Shown: positions 1 through 8,581 of the stretch, piece after piece | Layout: each line of letters begins with the position of its first letter | How positions within the stretch are numbered: the stretch's first letter is position 1 | From: Salinimicrobium sp963739625 | GTDB taxonomy: Bacteria; Bacteroidota; Bacteroidia; Flavobacteriales; Flavobacteriaceae | Length of the DNA stretch: 64,000 nucleotides | Direction of reading: 5' to 3' | NCBI GenBank assembly: GCA_963739625.1 | Contig: CAVUAU010000010.1 | Coordinates: 147,911 to 211,910 of the forward strand | Notes under the pieces: model-generated | Database searches by the model: none | Seen by the model: only the letters and a program-made list of their open reading frames with translations | What the model was told of the DNA's origin: nothing | Program-made: the position numbers and the translations under genes

Positions 1-71
1 AAGGTTCAAGGTTAAAAGTTCAAGGTTCAGCCTGCAACCGGCAACCTGCAACTTGCAACCTGCAACAGGTT
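1..71. repeat. Short degenerate tandem repeats
   Basis: The sequence repeats the words AAGGTTCAAGGTT and GCAACCTGCAACTTGCAACC. It lies just past the stop codon of the first minus-strand gene. Such word repeats recur between genes here (8582-8618, 11627-11675, 41430-41480, 46123-46230). No function can be assigned. Confidence 0.5.
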
Positions 72-527
72 TTACTGTTTCAGCTTCACCGTCCATTCAA
101 ATTCAAAGATCGACACCTCAACTCCTTCTTCATTTACTCCTGTCGATCTCATCCAGAAAGTCTGCCCTTCTCCGGTGGCAATGGTCTTTTCTATTGCAGC
201 CGTTGCTTTTGCGCCGTCTTCACAGCTAAACCTAATATTTCCTTTTGCCTTCTTGACAAATTTTGAGTTGTTCTGTGCTACCAGCATCGACACCTTTTTT
301 TGGCTTTTTTGAATGCTCTGCATCACCAGGGCTCCGGTACTTAACTCGGCTGCCATAGCCTGCACGGCAAAATACAATGAGTTAAAAGGATTCTGGTTGA
401 TCCATCTGTGCTTTACTCCCGTCACGCATTTTTCCGCAGTCAACTCCTTTACCCGCACCCCGGTGAGCCAGGCACTGGGAAGCTTTAACATAAGAAAAGT
501 GTTCAGTTTTTTCGGGGTAAAATTCAT
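72..527 (-). CDS. DUF4442 hot-dog-fold thioesterase-like protein
   Basis: The 151-residue protein has the length and layout of DUF4442 proteins, which adopt the hot-dog fold of PaaI/YiiD-type thioesterases. It opens with a proline/lysine-rich stretch, contains the NPFNSLYFAVQAMAAELSTG segment typical of the family's central helix (about residues 46-65), and ends with a beta-rich part (QTFWMRSTGVNEEG). No signal peptide is seen, so it should be cytoplasmic. Its substrate is unknown. It is transcribed away from the 686-4273 operon, with about 160 nt between them. Confidence 0.7.
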   Translation of the reverse strand: MNFTPKKLNTFLMLKLPSAWLTGVRVKELTAEKCVTGVKHRWINQNPFNSLYFAVQAMAAELSTGALVMQSIQKSQKKVSMLVAQNNSKFVKKAKGNIRFSCEDGAKATAAIEKTIATGEGQTFWMRSTGVNEEGVEVSIFEFEWTVKLKQ

Positions 528-619
528 AGCTGTGAAAGATTTTCCTTAAAAGTATTCATTTTTCAGAACATGAGAAATGTTAAATTCTAATCTTCCGAAG
601 AAAAAATATAGTACTTTGT

Positions 620-652
620 TTTGCATAATACCATTTTTAAGATATATATTTG
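620..652 (+). promoter_or_regulatory. Bacteroidota-type promoter (TTTG / TATATTTG)
   Basis: A TTTG ends at 623 and TATATTTG covers 645-652, a 21-nt gap that fits the Bacteroidota -33/-7 consensus. The first ATG of the downstream operon is at 686, giving a short leader. It probably drives the 686-4273 gene run. Confidence 0.5.
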
Positions 653-685
653 TATTAGACAATCAATCAAAAAAATCAAATCATT

Positions 686-1483
686 ATGTTTCATCAACAA
701 AATTCAAAATCAATTTCGCCTTTCAGGAAAATTTTCCTCTTACTGGCATTCTTCAGCTTTAGCCTCGTGCAGGCACAAGAATCAGAACTTACAGCCTTAC
801 TTTCTCAAAAGGATACCATTTTCTGGAAAGCTTATAACGAATGTGACATCCCGGGCATGGCTCAATTTCTTGCTAAAGACATTGAGTTCTACCACGACAA
901 AGGCGGGGTCACTTTAGGAAGTGATGCGCTCAATGAAGGAATGAGAAAAGGTTTATGCAGTGGAGGAAAAAACTCGATAAGAAGGGAAGCCGTACCGGGA
1001 ACGGTTCATGTATATCCTCTCTTTGACAACGGGAAATTATACGGCGCCATCATGACCGGGGAACATCTCTTCTATCCTACCAACGGGAACTCGGAAAAAC
1101 CGGACGGCCGTGCAAAATTCAGCCACCTGTGGTTAAAAAAGGATGGGGAATGGAAAATGCACCGCGTCTTTAGTTATGACCACGGCCCGGCTGCCTATCA
1201 AAATCAAAAGCAGTCCATTTCCCTTACCGGTGATGAGCTCCAGGCCTTCACAGGAGAATATCATACTGCCTCTAACGATCCAATAAAAGTTCAGTTGAAC
1301 AACGGACAGCTCGAATTGCAGGCAATGGGAAAGACCTTTATGCTTTTTCCCGAAGATGATCACACCTTCTTTACCAAAGACAGGGACCTGACATTTAGTT
1401 TCACAGGAAAGGAACCTCAAAAACTTACCATTCTGGAATCTGATCACAAGGTTGAAGAAGCCACTCTGGTTCAAAAACAATAA
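686..1483 (+). CDS. Secreted NTF2-like (DUF4440/SnoaL) protein
   Basis: The 265-residue protein has a signal peptide (hydrophobic residues about 17-30, ending FSLVQAQ) and then an NTF2-like domain (about 32-165). The domain shows DTIFWKAYNECDIPGMAQFL, a central YHDKGG and the closing beta strands KFSHLWLKKDGEWKMHRVFSYDH. A C-terminal beta domain (about 175-265) resembles the lipocalin-like tails found in secreted hydrolases. It is probably periplasmic or exported, possibly binding or processing a small ligand. It is followed after 10 nt by the DUF4870 gene, so it likely shares that transcript. The biochemical role is unknown. Confidence 0.65.
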   Translation: MFHQQNSKSISPFRKIFLLLAFFSFSLVQAQESELTALLSQKDTIFWKAYNECDIPGMAQFLAKDIEFYHDKGGVTLGSDALNEGMRKGLCSGGKNSIRREAVPGTVHVYPLFDNGKLYGAIMTGEHLFYPTNGNSEKPDGRAKFSHLWLKKDGEWKMHRVFSYDHGPAAYQNQKQSISLTGDELQAFTGEYHTASNDPIKVQLNNGQLELQAMGKTFMLFPEDDHTFFTKDRDLTFSFTGKEPQKLTILESDHKVEEATLVQKQ

Positions 1484-1493
1484 AAAGAATAAA

Positions 1494-2027
1494 ATGACCA
1501 TGACAACAGATATGAAAAATCCAGACAAGACCGTGGCAGCCCTAATTCACCTGTCCACCTTTAGCCAGTTCTTTTTTCCGCTGGGTAATTTTATCATTCC
1601 CCTGATCCTTTGGACAGCCAAAAAGAATGATCCTTTTGTGAATGAGCATGGAAAACAGGCGCTTAACTTTCAAATAAGCATTTACCTGTACGCTATTGCC
1701 CTAATCCTGCTAACTGTAGCCGGAGTAATTTTGATTGGCACCAGCATTAGCATTGACGAACCTTTCTACTTTGACCGCAGCTTCAGGCACATAGGAACTG
1801 CGGGCGAAGCGATGCCTCTCATTCTTTATGCTGTTTTCATGGGGCTTTTGATGCTTGCCCTCTTTGTGTTGAACATTTACGCCGTTATTTCTGCCACCGT
1901 AAAAGCAGGAGAAGGCCACTATTATAAATATCCGCTAACCATCAATTTCATCAATCCGGACTCATCACCCGAACAAAATCAATCAAAAAATGAACAGTTT
2001 AACAATACTCAAAATCAAACGCTATGA
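1494..2027 (+). CDS. DUF4870 membrane protein
   Basis: The family is recognised by ALIHLSTFSQFFFPLGNFIIP near the N-terminus and the KNDPFVNEHGKQALNFQ motif after the first helix. Four hydrophobic segments are visible, so this is a small inner-membrane protein with a polar, Asn/Gln-rich C-tail. I chose the ATG at 1494 over an upstream TTG because the TTG lies inside the preceding gene. The stop overlaps the PadR gene start (ATGA), which indicates translational coupling. DUF4870-PadR-PspC sets are common in Bacteroidota and suggest an envelope-stress role, which is inference. Confidence 0.8.
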   Translation: MTMTTDMKNPDKTVAALIHLSTFSQFFFPLGNFIIPLILWTAKKNDPFVNEHGKQALNFQISIYLYAIALILLTVAGVILIGTSISIDEPFYFDRSFRHIGTAGEAMPLILYAVFMGLLMLALFVLNIYAVISATVKAGEGHYYKYPLTINFINPDSSPEQNQSKNEQFNNTQNQTL

Positions 2028-2368
2028 AGATTGAAAATACCAAGGCCCAAATGCGTAAAGGGGTCCTGGAGTACTGCATTCTCTCGGTACTAAAGGACAA
2101 CGACGCTTATGTGGCCGAGATTCTTGATACGCTCAAGAGCGCGAAATTGCTGGTGGTAGAAGGAACTATTTATCCTTTGCTTACCCGCCTTAAAAATGCA
2201 GGTTTGCTCAACTACCGCTGGGAAGAATCAACAAGCGGACCGCCTCGAAAGTATTACCAGCTTACCGAGACCGGCAAGATCTTCCTTAAAGAGCTTACCC
2301 ATACATGGGAAGAACTGCAAACCGCAGTAACCGTAGTAACTACCCAAAAAAACAAGAATCATGAATAA
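2024..2368 (+). CDS. PadR-family transcriptional regulator
   Basis: The 114-residue protein is a single winged helix-turn-helix of PadR-s1 size. Motifs are RKGVLEYCILSVL, EGTIYPLLTRLKNAGLL (recognition helix) and SGPPRKYYQLTETGK (wing), all diagnostic of PadR. It overlaps the DUF4870 gene upstream by 4 nt and the PspC gene downstream by 8 nt, so the three form one coupled unit. The usual role is ligand-responsive repression of its own operon. The effector is unknown. Confidence 0.9.
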   Translation: MKIENTKAQMRKGVLEYCILSVLKDNDAYVAEILDTLKSAKLLVVEGTIYPLLTRLKNAGLLNYRWEESTSGPPRKYYQLTETGKIFLKELTHTWEELQTAVTVVTTQKNKNHE

Positions 2369-4094
2369 GACAGTAAATATAAATCTTGCCGGCGTTTTCT
2401 TTCATATTGATGAGGATGCTTATGCCAAGTTGCAACACTATCTCGAAGCAATAAAGAGTTCTTTGACCAATACCCAGGGCCAGGACGAGATCATCAGGGA
2501 TATTGAGGCACGTATAGCCGAACTTTTTTCTGAAAAGATCCAGAATGAACGCCAGGTAATAAGCGTGCGCGAAGTAGAAGAGGTGATCGCTGTAATGGGA
2601 CAGCCAGAGGACTACATGCTAGACGAGGAGATCTTTGACGACGAACCAACCTATACCCGCTCAAAAGGGAAAAGGCTGTATCGTGATACCGAACACTCTG
2701 TTTTAGGAGGTGTGTCTTCAGGGCTTGGACACTACTTGGGGGTCGATCCGCTCTGGTTGCGCATCGCGTGGATCCTGCTCACCTTCTTCTCCGGTGGAGG
2801 CTTTATCCTTATCTATATCGCGCTTTGGATCTTTATTCCTGAAGCAAAAACCACTGCCGATAAACTTGCCATGCGCGGGGAACCGGTAACCATCAGCAAT
2901 ATTGAAAAAAAGATCAGGGAGGGATTTGATGATGTGTCGGGAAAGATGAAGGATATCGATTACCAGAAGTACGGCTATAAGGCAAAGAATGGAGCAAGTT
3001 CGGCCGCAACTGCATTGGGAGATGTCGTGATGTTCATCCTCAACCTGTTCGTGAAGCTCATAGGTATCCTGCTGCTCTTGATCGCAGGAACTACCTTGAT
3101 AGGCCTTTTCATTGGTCTTTTCACGATAGGAACATTCGGGATCATTGACGCTCCCTGGACAGATTATATAGACATTGTAGGGCCGGGAAGCAACAGCATC
3201 TGGATCATTTCTATCCTGGCATTTTTTGCCGTTGGGATCCCGTTCTTCTTCCTGTTTATTCTAGGACTGAAGATACTGGTGAAAAAGCTACATTCCATAG
3301 GAAGGACTGCAAAGCTTGTGCTTCTTGCTGTGTGGATACTTTCTGTTCTTGGTCTTGTCTTCTTCGGAATAAAACAGGCTACAGAAAGAGCTTATGACGG
3401 GGAGATAGTCATGACCGAAGCTTTGCCTGTAAAAGCCAATGACACGCTCTACCTGAGCATCAAGGGCAACCCCGATTTCAATTCAACGCCTTACCGTCAT
3501 GACGATTTCAATTATTCCTACACTGACAATGACAGAAAAGTGCTATGGTCGCAAAATGTGAGACTGGTGGTAAAATCTACCCGCGACTCTGTTGGCCGGG
3601 TGGAGATCATGAAAAAGGCTGAAGGCAAGAACTACGAGGAAGCCAGGAGGCGTGCTGAAAATATTGAGTACACCACCACCTATGCCAATGGAAAGCTTGA
3701 CCTGGGAGGACAACTGTTTACAGATCCTTCTAACAAGTACCGCAACCAGGAGGTGGAAGTGACCGTGTTCCTACCGGTGGGAAGCGTTTTATACGCGGCC
3801 GATAACACCTACTCTTTCCACAGAAATTCAGATTCCTATGGAGACATTCTTGACAACGGCAAAGAAGAGCAGTATTTGCTCATCACCCGAGACGGTGCCG
3901 AATGTTTAGATTGTCCTGCAGAAGAAGCCGATCCCTGGGGAGATGATTCCGAAGAAGATGACGAGTGGAATACCGACGAAGACACCACAGAAACAGACGC
4001 TAACTTTAGTGAAAATTCTGAAGGAGTCAAGGTAGAGAAAAAAGGTTCTGATGAGTGGGACCGGGAAGAAGAGACAGACACTGTAGAATTTTAA
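2361..4094 (+). CDS. PspC-domain membrane protein
   Basis: The 577-residue protein opens with a cytoplasmic domain (about 1-105, INLAGVFFHIDEDAYAKLQ). A PspC domain follows (about 108-170; LYRDTEHSVLGGVSSGLGHY and the FIPEAKTT end). Further transmembrane helices lie around 220-345, and the rest is a beta-rich exported region. The extreme C-terminus is very acidic (runs of D/E). PspC proteins act in phage-shock-type membrane stress in other phyla. In Bacteroidota they usually travel with a PadR gene, as here. A role in sensing or buffering envelope stress is therefore inference. Confidence 0.85.
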   Translation: MNKTVNINLAGVFFHIDEDAYAKLQHYLEAIKSSLTNTQGQDEIIRDIEARIAELFSEKIQNERQVISVREVEEVIAVMGQPEDYMLDEEIFDDEPTYTRSKGKRLYRDTEHSVLGGVSSGLGHYLGVDPLWLRIAWILLTFFSGGGFILIYIALWIFIPEAKTTADKLAMRGEPVTISNIEKKIREGFDDVSGKMKDIDYQKYGYKAKNGASSAATALGDVVMFILNLFVKLIGILLLLIAGTTLIGLFIGLFTIGTFGIIDAPWTDYIDIVGPGSNSIWIISILAFFAVGIPFFFLFILGLKILVKKLHSIGRTAKLVLLAVWILSVLGLVFFGIKQATERAYDGEIVMTEALPVKANDTLYLSIKGNPDFNSTPYRHDDFNYSYTDNDRKVLWSQNVRLVVKSTRDSVGRVEIMKKAEGKNYEEARRRAENIEYTTTYANGKLDLGGQLFTDPSNKYRNQEVEVTVFLPVGSVLYAADNTYSFHRNSDSYGDILDNGKEEQYLLITRDGAECLDCPAEEADPWGDDSEEDDEWNTDEDTTETDANFSENSEGVKVEKKGSDEWDREEETDTVEF

Positions 4095-4105
4095 AAACTT
4101 GAAAA

Positions 4106-4273
4106 ATGAACATCCTGTACGAAATTCTGGTGGCAACGGTGTTTTCCTTGCTGTTGTCACCTCACGAAAAACTGAAGAAGACTGCGGCATTCCAAAAAGA
4201 AACTGCAAAAATTTGCCTTGCAAACGGAACCGAAAGATGGGATAACTTCAAAAAAAGCACTTGTAACGAATAA
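4106..4273 (+). CDS. Small protein downstream of PspC
   Basis: This 55-codon reading frame starts with ATG 11 nt after the PspC stop. It has a short hydrophobic N-terminal segment (ILYEILVATVFSLLL), then a charged part, and a C-terminus ending in STCNE. It lies before the terminator at 4297-4338, so it belongs to the same transcript. I do not recognise a family. The tight spacing and clean frame support a real gene. Confidence 0.55.
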   Translation: MNILYEILVATVFSLLLSPHEKLKKTAAFQKETAKICLANGTERWDNFKKSTCNE

Positions 4274-4296
4274 GCTTCTGAAAAAAGCGCAAACAA

Positions 4297-4338
4297 AAAA
4301 GGGCTGTCAAAAATGCTATTTTTGACAGCCCTTTAATT
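4297..4338. terminator. Bidirectional terminator between pspC operon and trxB
   Basis: A long perfect hairpin, AAAGGGCTGTCAAAAA paired with TTTTTGACAGCCCTTT around TGCTA, is flanked by A and T runs. It can end transcription of both converging units. The loop-proximal part is the AAAAATGnnATTTTT core seen in many intergenic hairpins here. Confidence 0.85.
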
Positions 4339-4354
4339 TTTTACTTCCGTAGAA

Positions 4355-5326
4355 CTATTTAGCGGTAACCTCTTCTTCGCTTTCAACAGCAGCAAGATAA
4401 CGTTCAGCATCTAAAGCTGCCATACAACCTGTTCCGGCTGCAGTGATCGCCTGGCGATATTCTTTATCCTGCACATCTCCCGACGCAAAAACTCCCGGCA
4501 TATTGGTCTTTGTAGATTTTCCCTCGGTGATCAAATACCCGGTCTTGTCCATATCAAGTTGACCCTTGAAAATTTCAGTATTCGGTTTATGACCAATCGC
4601 GATAAAAAGTCCGGTGATCTTGATATCTTCTTTCTCTCCTGTCTGGTTATTTACCATTCTTAAACCTTCAACTACCTGGTCACCCAAAACCTCATCTACT
4701 TCGGTATTGAACCGCAGGTCGATATTTTTGGTGTTCATCACACGGTGTTGCATGGCCTTTGAAGCTCTTAGCTCATCTTTTCTCACCAACATGGTCACCT
4801 TGGTACAAATGTTCGCAAGGTAGGTGGCTTCCTCGGCGGCGGTATCCCCTCCTCCAACAATGGCCACTTCCTGATTTTTATAGAAGAACCCGTCACAAAC
4901 GGCACATGCAGAAACTCCTCCGCCCCTAAGCCTTTGTTCGCTTGGCAGGCCAAGGTATTTAGCTGTAGCACCGGTAGAGATGATCACAGTTTCGGCTTCT
5001 AGCCAGGTTGAATTATCCACACAAATTTCATGCACGCCCCCAACTTCTTTGTTGAAGTGAACCTCGGTCACCATTCCCATTCTCACATCTGTTCCAAAAC
5101 GCTCGGCCTGCTTTTGCAGGTCGATCATCAAGGCCGGCCCGTCGATTCCTTCTGGATATCCCGGAAAGTTATCAACTTCGGTGGTGGTGGTAAGCTGTCC
5201 TCCCGGTTCAAGACCGGTGTACATCACGGGATGAAGATCGGCTCTCGCCGCATATATAGCCGCAGTATATCCTGCAGGACCAGAGCCTATAATAAGGCAT
5301 TTGATTCTCTCTTTGGTGTCGCTCAT
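4355..5326 (-). CDS. trxB: Thioredoxin-disulfide reductase
   Basis: The enzyme is an FAD/NADPH flavoprotein that reduces thioredoxin in the cytoplasm. The 323-residue length is normal. The FAD-binding GSGPAGYTAAIYAARA lies near residue 13 and the redox-active CAVC in SACAVCDGFFYK near 138. The NADPH-binding GGGDTAAEEATYL follows at about 155, and the C-terminal FAD motif is GVFASGDVQDKEYRQAITAAG. All key residues are present. It is monocistronic, separated from the pspC operon by a shared terminator. It would supply reduced thioredoxin, which the nearby sulfur-handling genes could use (inference). Confidence 0.96.
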   Translation of the reverse strand: MSDTKERIKCLIIGSGPAGYTAAIYAARADLHPVMYTGLEPGGQLTTTTEVDNFPGYPEGIDGPALMIDLQKQAERFGTDVRMGMVTEVHFNKEVGGVHEICVDNSTWLEAETVIISTGATAKYLGLPSEQRLRGGGVSACAVCDGFFYKNQEVAIVGGGDTAAEEATYLANICTKVTMLVRKDELRASKAMQHRVMNTKNIDLRFNTEVDEVLGDQVVEGLRMVNNQTGEKEDIKITGLFIAIGHKPNTEIFKGQLDMDKTGYLITEGKSTKTNMPGVFASGDVQDKEYRQAITAAGTGCMAALDAERYLAAVESEEEVTAK

Positions 5327-5466
5327 TTTAATTCTTTTTGGTTATGTAAAAATACTAACTTTCCGCAGAAACTTATAACAAAGTCCATATAGTTTTGCTA
5401 TTGAGACATTGGGAAAACAAGTGCTTCTAAAGAAAAATCACAGTTTCCAAAAATGCCATTTTAGAC

Positions 5467-5474
5467 TACCTTTG
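5467..5474 (+). promoter_or_regulatory. -7 box TACCTTTG close to the TRIC start
   Basis: TACCTTTG matches the Bacteroidota -7 consensus and ends only 4 nt before the ATG at 5479. A TTTC lies 19 nt upstream as a possible -33 element. If real, the transcript would be leaderless or nearly so. The palindrome CCAAAAATGCCATTTT occupies the spacer. Confidence 0.4.
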
Positions 5475-5478
5475 CCAC

Positions 5479-6105
5479 ATGATAGATCTTTCTCTATTCA
5501 ACATCCTTGACCTGCTTGGAACCGTAGCCTTTGCCATTTCGGGTGCCCTGGCCGCAATGGACAGGAGGCTTGATCTCTTCGGAATTTTTATCATCGCTTT
5601 TGTTACCGCGATTGGTGGTGGTACGGTTCGCGACATCCTCATTGGCAATACGCCCGTCACCTGGATGGAGAACATCATCTACATTTACCTTATTGGAGTG
5701 GTGACCATCTTTGCCATCATCTTTAGAAATAAACTGAATCACCTCAAAAAATCCTTATTCCTTTTTGATACCATCGGGTTAGGGATCTTTACAATTACAG
5801 GTGTGGAAATAGGTATAAAAAGCGGTCTTGATCCAATTATTTCGATCACCCTTGGTGCGATGACAGGGACATTTGGCGGAGTGATTAGGGATATTTTGTG
5901 TAATGAGATCCCGGTGATCTTTAGAAAAGAGATCTACGCCACTGCCTGTATTGTGGGTGGGCTGGCTTTTGTACTTCTCTACGAAATGGGCGTAGACCAG
6001 GATCTTATCTATGTGGTGACTTCACTTACTGTAATAAGCATAAGGCTACTGGTTGTAAAATACAGAATTTCGCTACCGTCTTTCCACCTTGGAGCCCGCA
6101 CCTAA
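5479..6105 (+). CDS. TRIC-type trimeric cation channel family protein (UPF0126)
   Basis: The 208-residue membrane protein is built from two three-helix repeats, the pattern of prokaryotic TRIC/YicG proteins. Each repeat carries the glycine-rich kink and arginine motif: GGGTVRDILIGNTP in the first and GTFGGVIRDILCNEIP in the second. Family members form homotrimeric monovalent-cation channels. Some bacterial relatives are linked to glycine uptake, so the substrate is open. It is monocistronic. The start is the ATG just after the -7 box at 5467. Confidence 0.88.
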   Translation: MIDLSLFNILDLLGTVAFAISGALAAMDRRLDLFGIFIIAFVTAIGGGTVRDILIGNTPVTWMENIIYIYLIGVVTIFAIIFRNKLNHLKKSLFLFDTIGLGIFTITGVEIGIKSGLDPIISITLGAMTGTFGGVIRDILCNEIPVIFRKEIYATACIVGGLAFVLLYEMGVDQDLIYVVTSLTVISIRLLVVKYRISLPSFHLGART

Positions 6106-6265
6106 AGCTAAAGATCTCTCCTTTTTGCCTCCCCACAAAATTTTTCTGTTAAACCGACTTCAATTCTGTAACAATTTAAAAATCAGGCAGTCTATATAGT
6201 AAGAGATCGAGATAAAGATCTTCCCTCCCCCGCCAAACTGAATTATTAATTAAAAGAATTGAGTT

Positions 6266-6622
6266 ATGAAAACTGCAAAATTTTTTCTTGTTGCAATTGC
6301 CCTTATGATGACATCGATGTTTTATGCCGAAACATCTGAAAAGTTAAATGACCTCAATTCCCTTTCTGCTGAAATCGAACAACTGCTTAAGAGTTATGAA
6401 TTCAATATGGAAAGTGGAACTACAGTGACTGTATTTTTCTCCATTTCTGAAGATAAGACCATTCAATGTGTCAACGTCGCTTCCTCAAATCCGGAAATTG
6501 ACCTTATGCTTCAGAAAAAACTGGAAGGAAGACTGCTTGACGGCCAAAAATGGACAAAAGGAAAGATCTATGAACTTTCTATAGCGTCTCCGGCAGCAAC
6601 AGAAGGTCTCTGCTCCTTCTAA
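6266..6622 (+). CDS. Small secreted protein of unknown function
   Basis: The 118-residue protein has a clear signal peptide (KFFLVAIALMMTSMFYA) and a mature part with the TonB-C-like pattern GTTVTVFFSISEDKTIQCVNV. Proteins of this size and layout occur in Flavobacteriaceae as short periplasmic or exported proteins. I assign no function. Its 3' end overlaps the minus-strand YeeE-like gene by 4 nt, so the two units converge without a terminator between them. Confidence 0.6.
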   Translation: MKTAKFFLVAIALMMTSMFYAETSEKLNDLNSLSAEIEQLLKSYEFNMESGTTVTVFFSISEDKTIQCVNVASSNPEIDLMLQKKLEGRLLDGQKWTKGKIYELSIASPAATEGLCSF

Positions 6623-7032
6623 TGAGGCAGCTTCTTCCGAAGCATTCCATAGAGCAGCGCGCCCAGTAAAGCTCCTGCAAGCACCAGGATGATCGATACA
6701 TAGCCCGCGCCTATCAAAGTGTAGATAGGCCCGGGACATGCCCCCGCCAAAGCCCATCCCAGTCCAAAGATAATTCCTCCAAAAAAGTACTTTTTAAAGC
6801 CTCTTTCTTTAGAGGCTATTTTTATGGGGTCGCCAAAAAAGGAGCGCGTATTGCCTTTTTTGATCAACTGAACCCCCATAATTCCCAACACCAGGGCAGA
6901 TCCTATGATGCCGTACATGTGAAAGGAATCAAATCTAAACATCTCGTAGATCCGGAACCACGAAGCCGCTTCAGACTTGTACATGACGATCCCGAAAAAA
7001 GTTCCGATAAATAAATATGCTGTTGTTTTCAT
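6619..7032 (-). CDS. DUF6691 / YeeE-YedE half-transporter, C-terminal partner
   Basis: The 137-residue membrane protein has four helices and the FFGGIIFGLGWALAGACPGP motif, the conserved cysteine loop of YeeE/YedE (sulfur transport) proteins. It starts 2 nt after the stop of the preceding YeeE-like gene, so the two are cotranscribed and probably form one transporter. YeeE (TsuA) imports thiosulfate in other bacteria. The precise sulfur substrate here is inferred. The pair belongs with the other sulfur genes of the window (MBL-rhodanese, TauE, rhodanese). Confidence 0.88.
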   Translation of the reverse strand: MKTTAYLFIGTFFGIVMYKSEAASWFRIYEMFRFDSFHMYGIIGSALVLGIMGVQLIKKGNTRSFFGDPIKIASKERGFKKYFFGGIIFGLGWALAGACPGPIYTLIGAGYVSIILVLAGALLGALLYGMLRKKLPH

Positions 7033-7034
7033 TT

Positions 7035-7592
7035 CTAAAAGATGAGAGGGAATAAAAGATGAACCATGATGAGGCCGCCGGTGAAGAAACCAATGACGGC
7101 GATTAGGGACGGTAACTGCAGATTACTAAGCCCAGAAATCGCATGTCCCGAGGTACAGCCTCCTGCATATCTTGCTCCAAACCCAATGAGCAGCCCTCCA
7201 AGCAATAACAGGAGAACAGATTTTGGATCGCTTAAAGCCTCCAGGCTAAACAACTGTTGCGGAAGATAAGCCTCCCCGGCGCTTTCGAAGCCAAGATTTT
7301 TCAGGTTTTTGATCGTTTCGGGAGTGATCGCAACAGCGCTTCCATCTGTAAGAAAATGAGCTGCTATGAAACCGCCAATCCCAGCACCTAGCATCACGGC
7401 CAGATTCCAACGGTTTGCCCTCCAGTCAAAATTGAAATAGTCAACTTTTTTTCCGGCCCCCGAGATGGCACACATGGTTTCCAAATTTGAAGACATTCCA
7501 AATTTGCGCCCCATGAAGATAAGCAGGAACATGACCAAAGCGATTAATGGCCCCGCCACATACCACGGCCAGGGTTGAAGGATAATTTCCAT
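7035..7592 (-). CDS. YeeE/YedE family half-transporter, N-terminal partner
   Basis: The 185-residue protein carries the second conserved cysteine loop, GGLLIGFGARYAGGCTSGHAISG, and several transmembrane helices. Together with the downstream DUF6691 protein it makes up a full-length YeeE/YedE-type sulfur-compound transporter. The N-terminal part (PWPWYVAGPLIALVMFLLI) is the usual family start. The promoter region holds a GTAAC-N4-GTCAC inverted repeat right next to a TATATTTG -7 box, and a second inverted repeat further upstream. Confidence 0.9.
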   Translation of the reverse strand: MEIILQPWPWYVAGPLIALVMFLLIFMGRKFGMSSNLETMCAISGAGKKVDYFNFDWRANRWNLAVMLGAGIGGFIAAHFLTDGSAVAITPETIKNLKNLGFESAGEAYLPQQLFSLEALSDPKSVLLLLLGGLLIGFGARYAGGCTSGHAISGLSNLQLPSLIAVIGFFTGGLIMVHLLFPLIF

Positions 7593-7606
7593 TGCAAAAT
7601 TTTTTG

Positions 7607-7649
7607 CAAATATAAAGTAACATTAGTCACACATGTCCGCCCGGGACAT
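7607..7649 (-). promoter_or_regulatory. Promoter and inverted repeats upstream of the YeeE pair
   Basis: Read on the minus strand, TATATTTG (7614-7607) is a good -7 box 14 nt before the ATG. GTGACTAATGTTAC (7630-7617) lies 2 nt upstream of it, and ATGTCC-N5-GGACAT lies at 7633-7649. The GTAAC/GTCAC repeat resembles the sites found at three other operons but has a 2-nt instead of a 22-nt gap, a position better suited to blocking than activating. Confidence 0.5.
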
Positions 7650-7666
7650 TGAGAAAGAGAATGCGG

Positions 7667-8566
7667 CTATTGAGTAAGAAAATGCTTCAGGTTCTCCACC
7701 ACCTTTTCTGAAAGTCGCCGGTGCGTGGCAGCAGACCAGCCGGCACTTTTTTCTACCGAAATCACTCCGGAAAGGTCTTGGGTTGCGGCGGAAAGCTCCT
7801 TCTTCCCATCGGCGTCAAAAATGGCAAAATTCCCCTCTTTTTCGATCCATTCTGTGAAAGGCTCTTCTTCAAAAGGCAGGCCCAGGGAAGTATTGACCAG
7901 GATCTTTCCGGTTCCAAAAAGGTCAAATTCGGCAGCCTTTAAAATGGTTGTATTCTTCGGAAGATGGAAGGAAATGATTTCAGCAGTCTGCAGCAACTCC
8001 TGCAACGGCAGGTATTTAACGCTTTTTTGTTCCCATTCCGGTTTTCTGCTGCGGCTGAAGTAGAAAAGATCTGCACCAAAAGGCAGCAGGCAACTCGCCA
8101 GCAGTTGACCCGTAGTGCCCAGGCCAATGATCCCAATCTTTTTGCCTGTCAGTTCCTGCGGCATCTCCCGCCACTGATTTTTCCCGAAGCCGTGCAGCAG
8201 CTGTATCAATTGGGAAATAATAAATTCGGCTACGCCGGGATCCCCGTAATCTTTTATGCCCGTCACTTCGATTCCTCTTTGCCGGGCAAAATTCACGGCC
8301 ACATTAGCCGAGGCATCATCATAAAGGCTGCAGGCCATCCCGATGTACTTCAGATTTTTGCATTTTTCGATGATCTCCTCATCCAGCTGTGTGTGCCAGG
8401 AAACAAGCACAGCATCGGCGCCTCCAATTCTGTCTAAAATTTCTTTTTTAGAATCGGGATAATCTTCATAGACCTCTATTTTCTTTTCGCTGTACTGCTG
8501 CAACTCCTCCCGCGCCCACCGCTGCAGCTTCGTATGGTCTACGCAAACTATTTTACGAAATTTCAT
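7667..8566 (-). CDS. D-isomer-specific 2-hydroxyacid dehydrogenase family protein
   Basis: The 299-residue cytoplasmic protein has the NAD-binding Rossmann motif GKKIGIIGLGTTGQLLASCL (about 142) after an N-terminal substrate-domain half. The LVNTSLGLPFEE segment corresponds to the family's NxxRG-type loop without its usual Arg. The catalytic Arg/Glu/His triad is hard to place, so activity is uncertain. It lies 55 nt downstream of the acyl-CoA carboxylase operon, separated by GAATTTT tandem repeats. The substrate is unknown. Confidence 0.75.
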   Translation of the reverse strand: MKFRKIVCVDHTKLQRWAREELQQYSEKKIEVYEDYPDSKKEILDRIGGADAVLVSWHTQLDEEIIEKCKNLKYIGMACSLYDDASANVAVNFARQRGIEVTGIKDYGDPGVAEFIISQLIQLLHGFGKNQWREMPQELTGKKIGIIGLGTTGQLLASCLLPFGADLFYFSRSRKPEWEQKSVKYLPLQELLQTAEIISFHLPKNTTILKAAEFDLFGTGKILVNTSLGLPFEEEPFTEWIEKEGNFAIFDADGKKELSAATQDLSGVISVEKSAGWSAATHRRLSEKVVENLKHFLTQ

Positions 8567-8581
8567 TTCTTAAATTCCAAT

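Noticed and set aside
1452..1493. Upstream TTG start for the DUF4870 protein
   Set aside because: It lies within the preceding gene, and the ATG at 1494 gives the family-like N-terminus.
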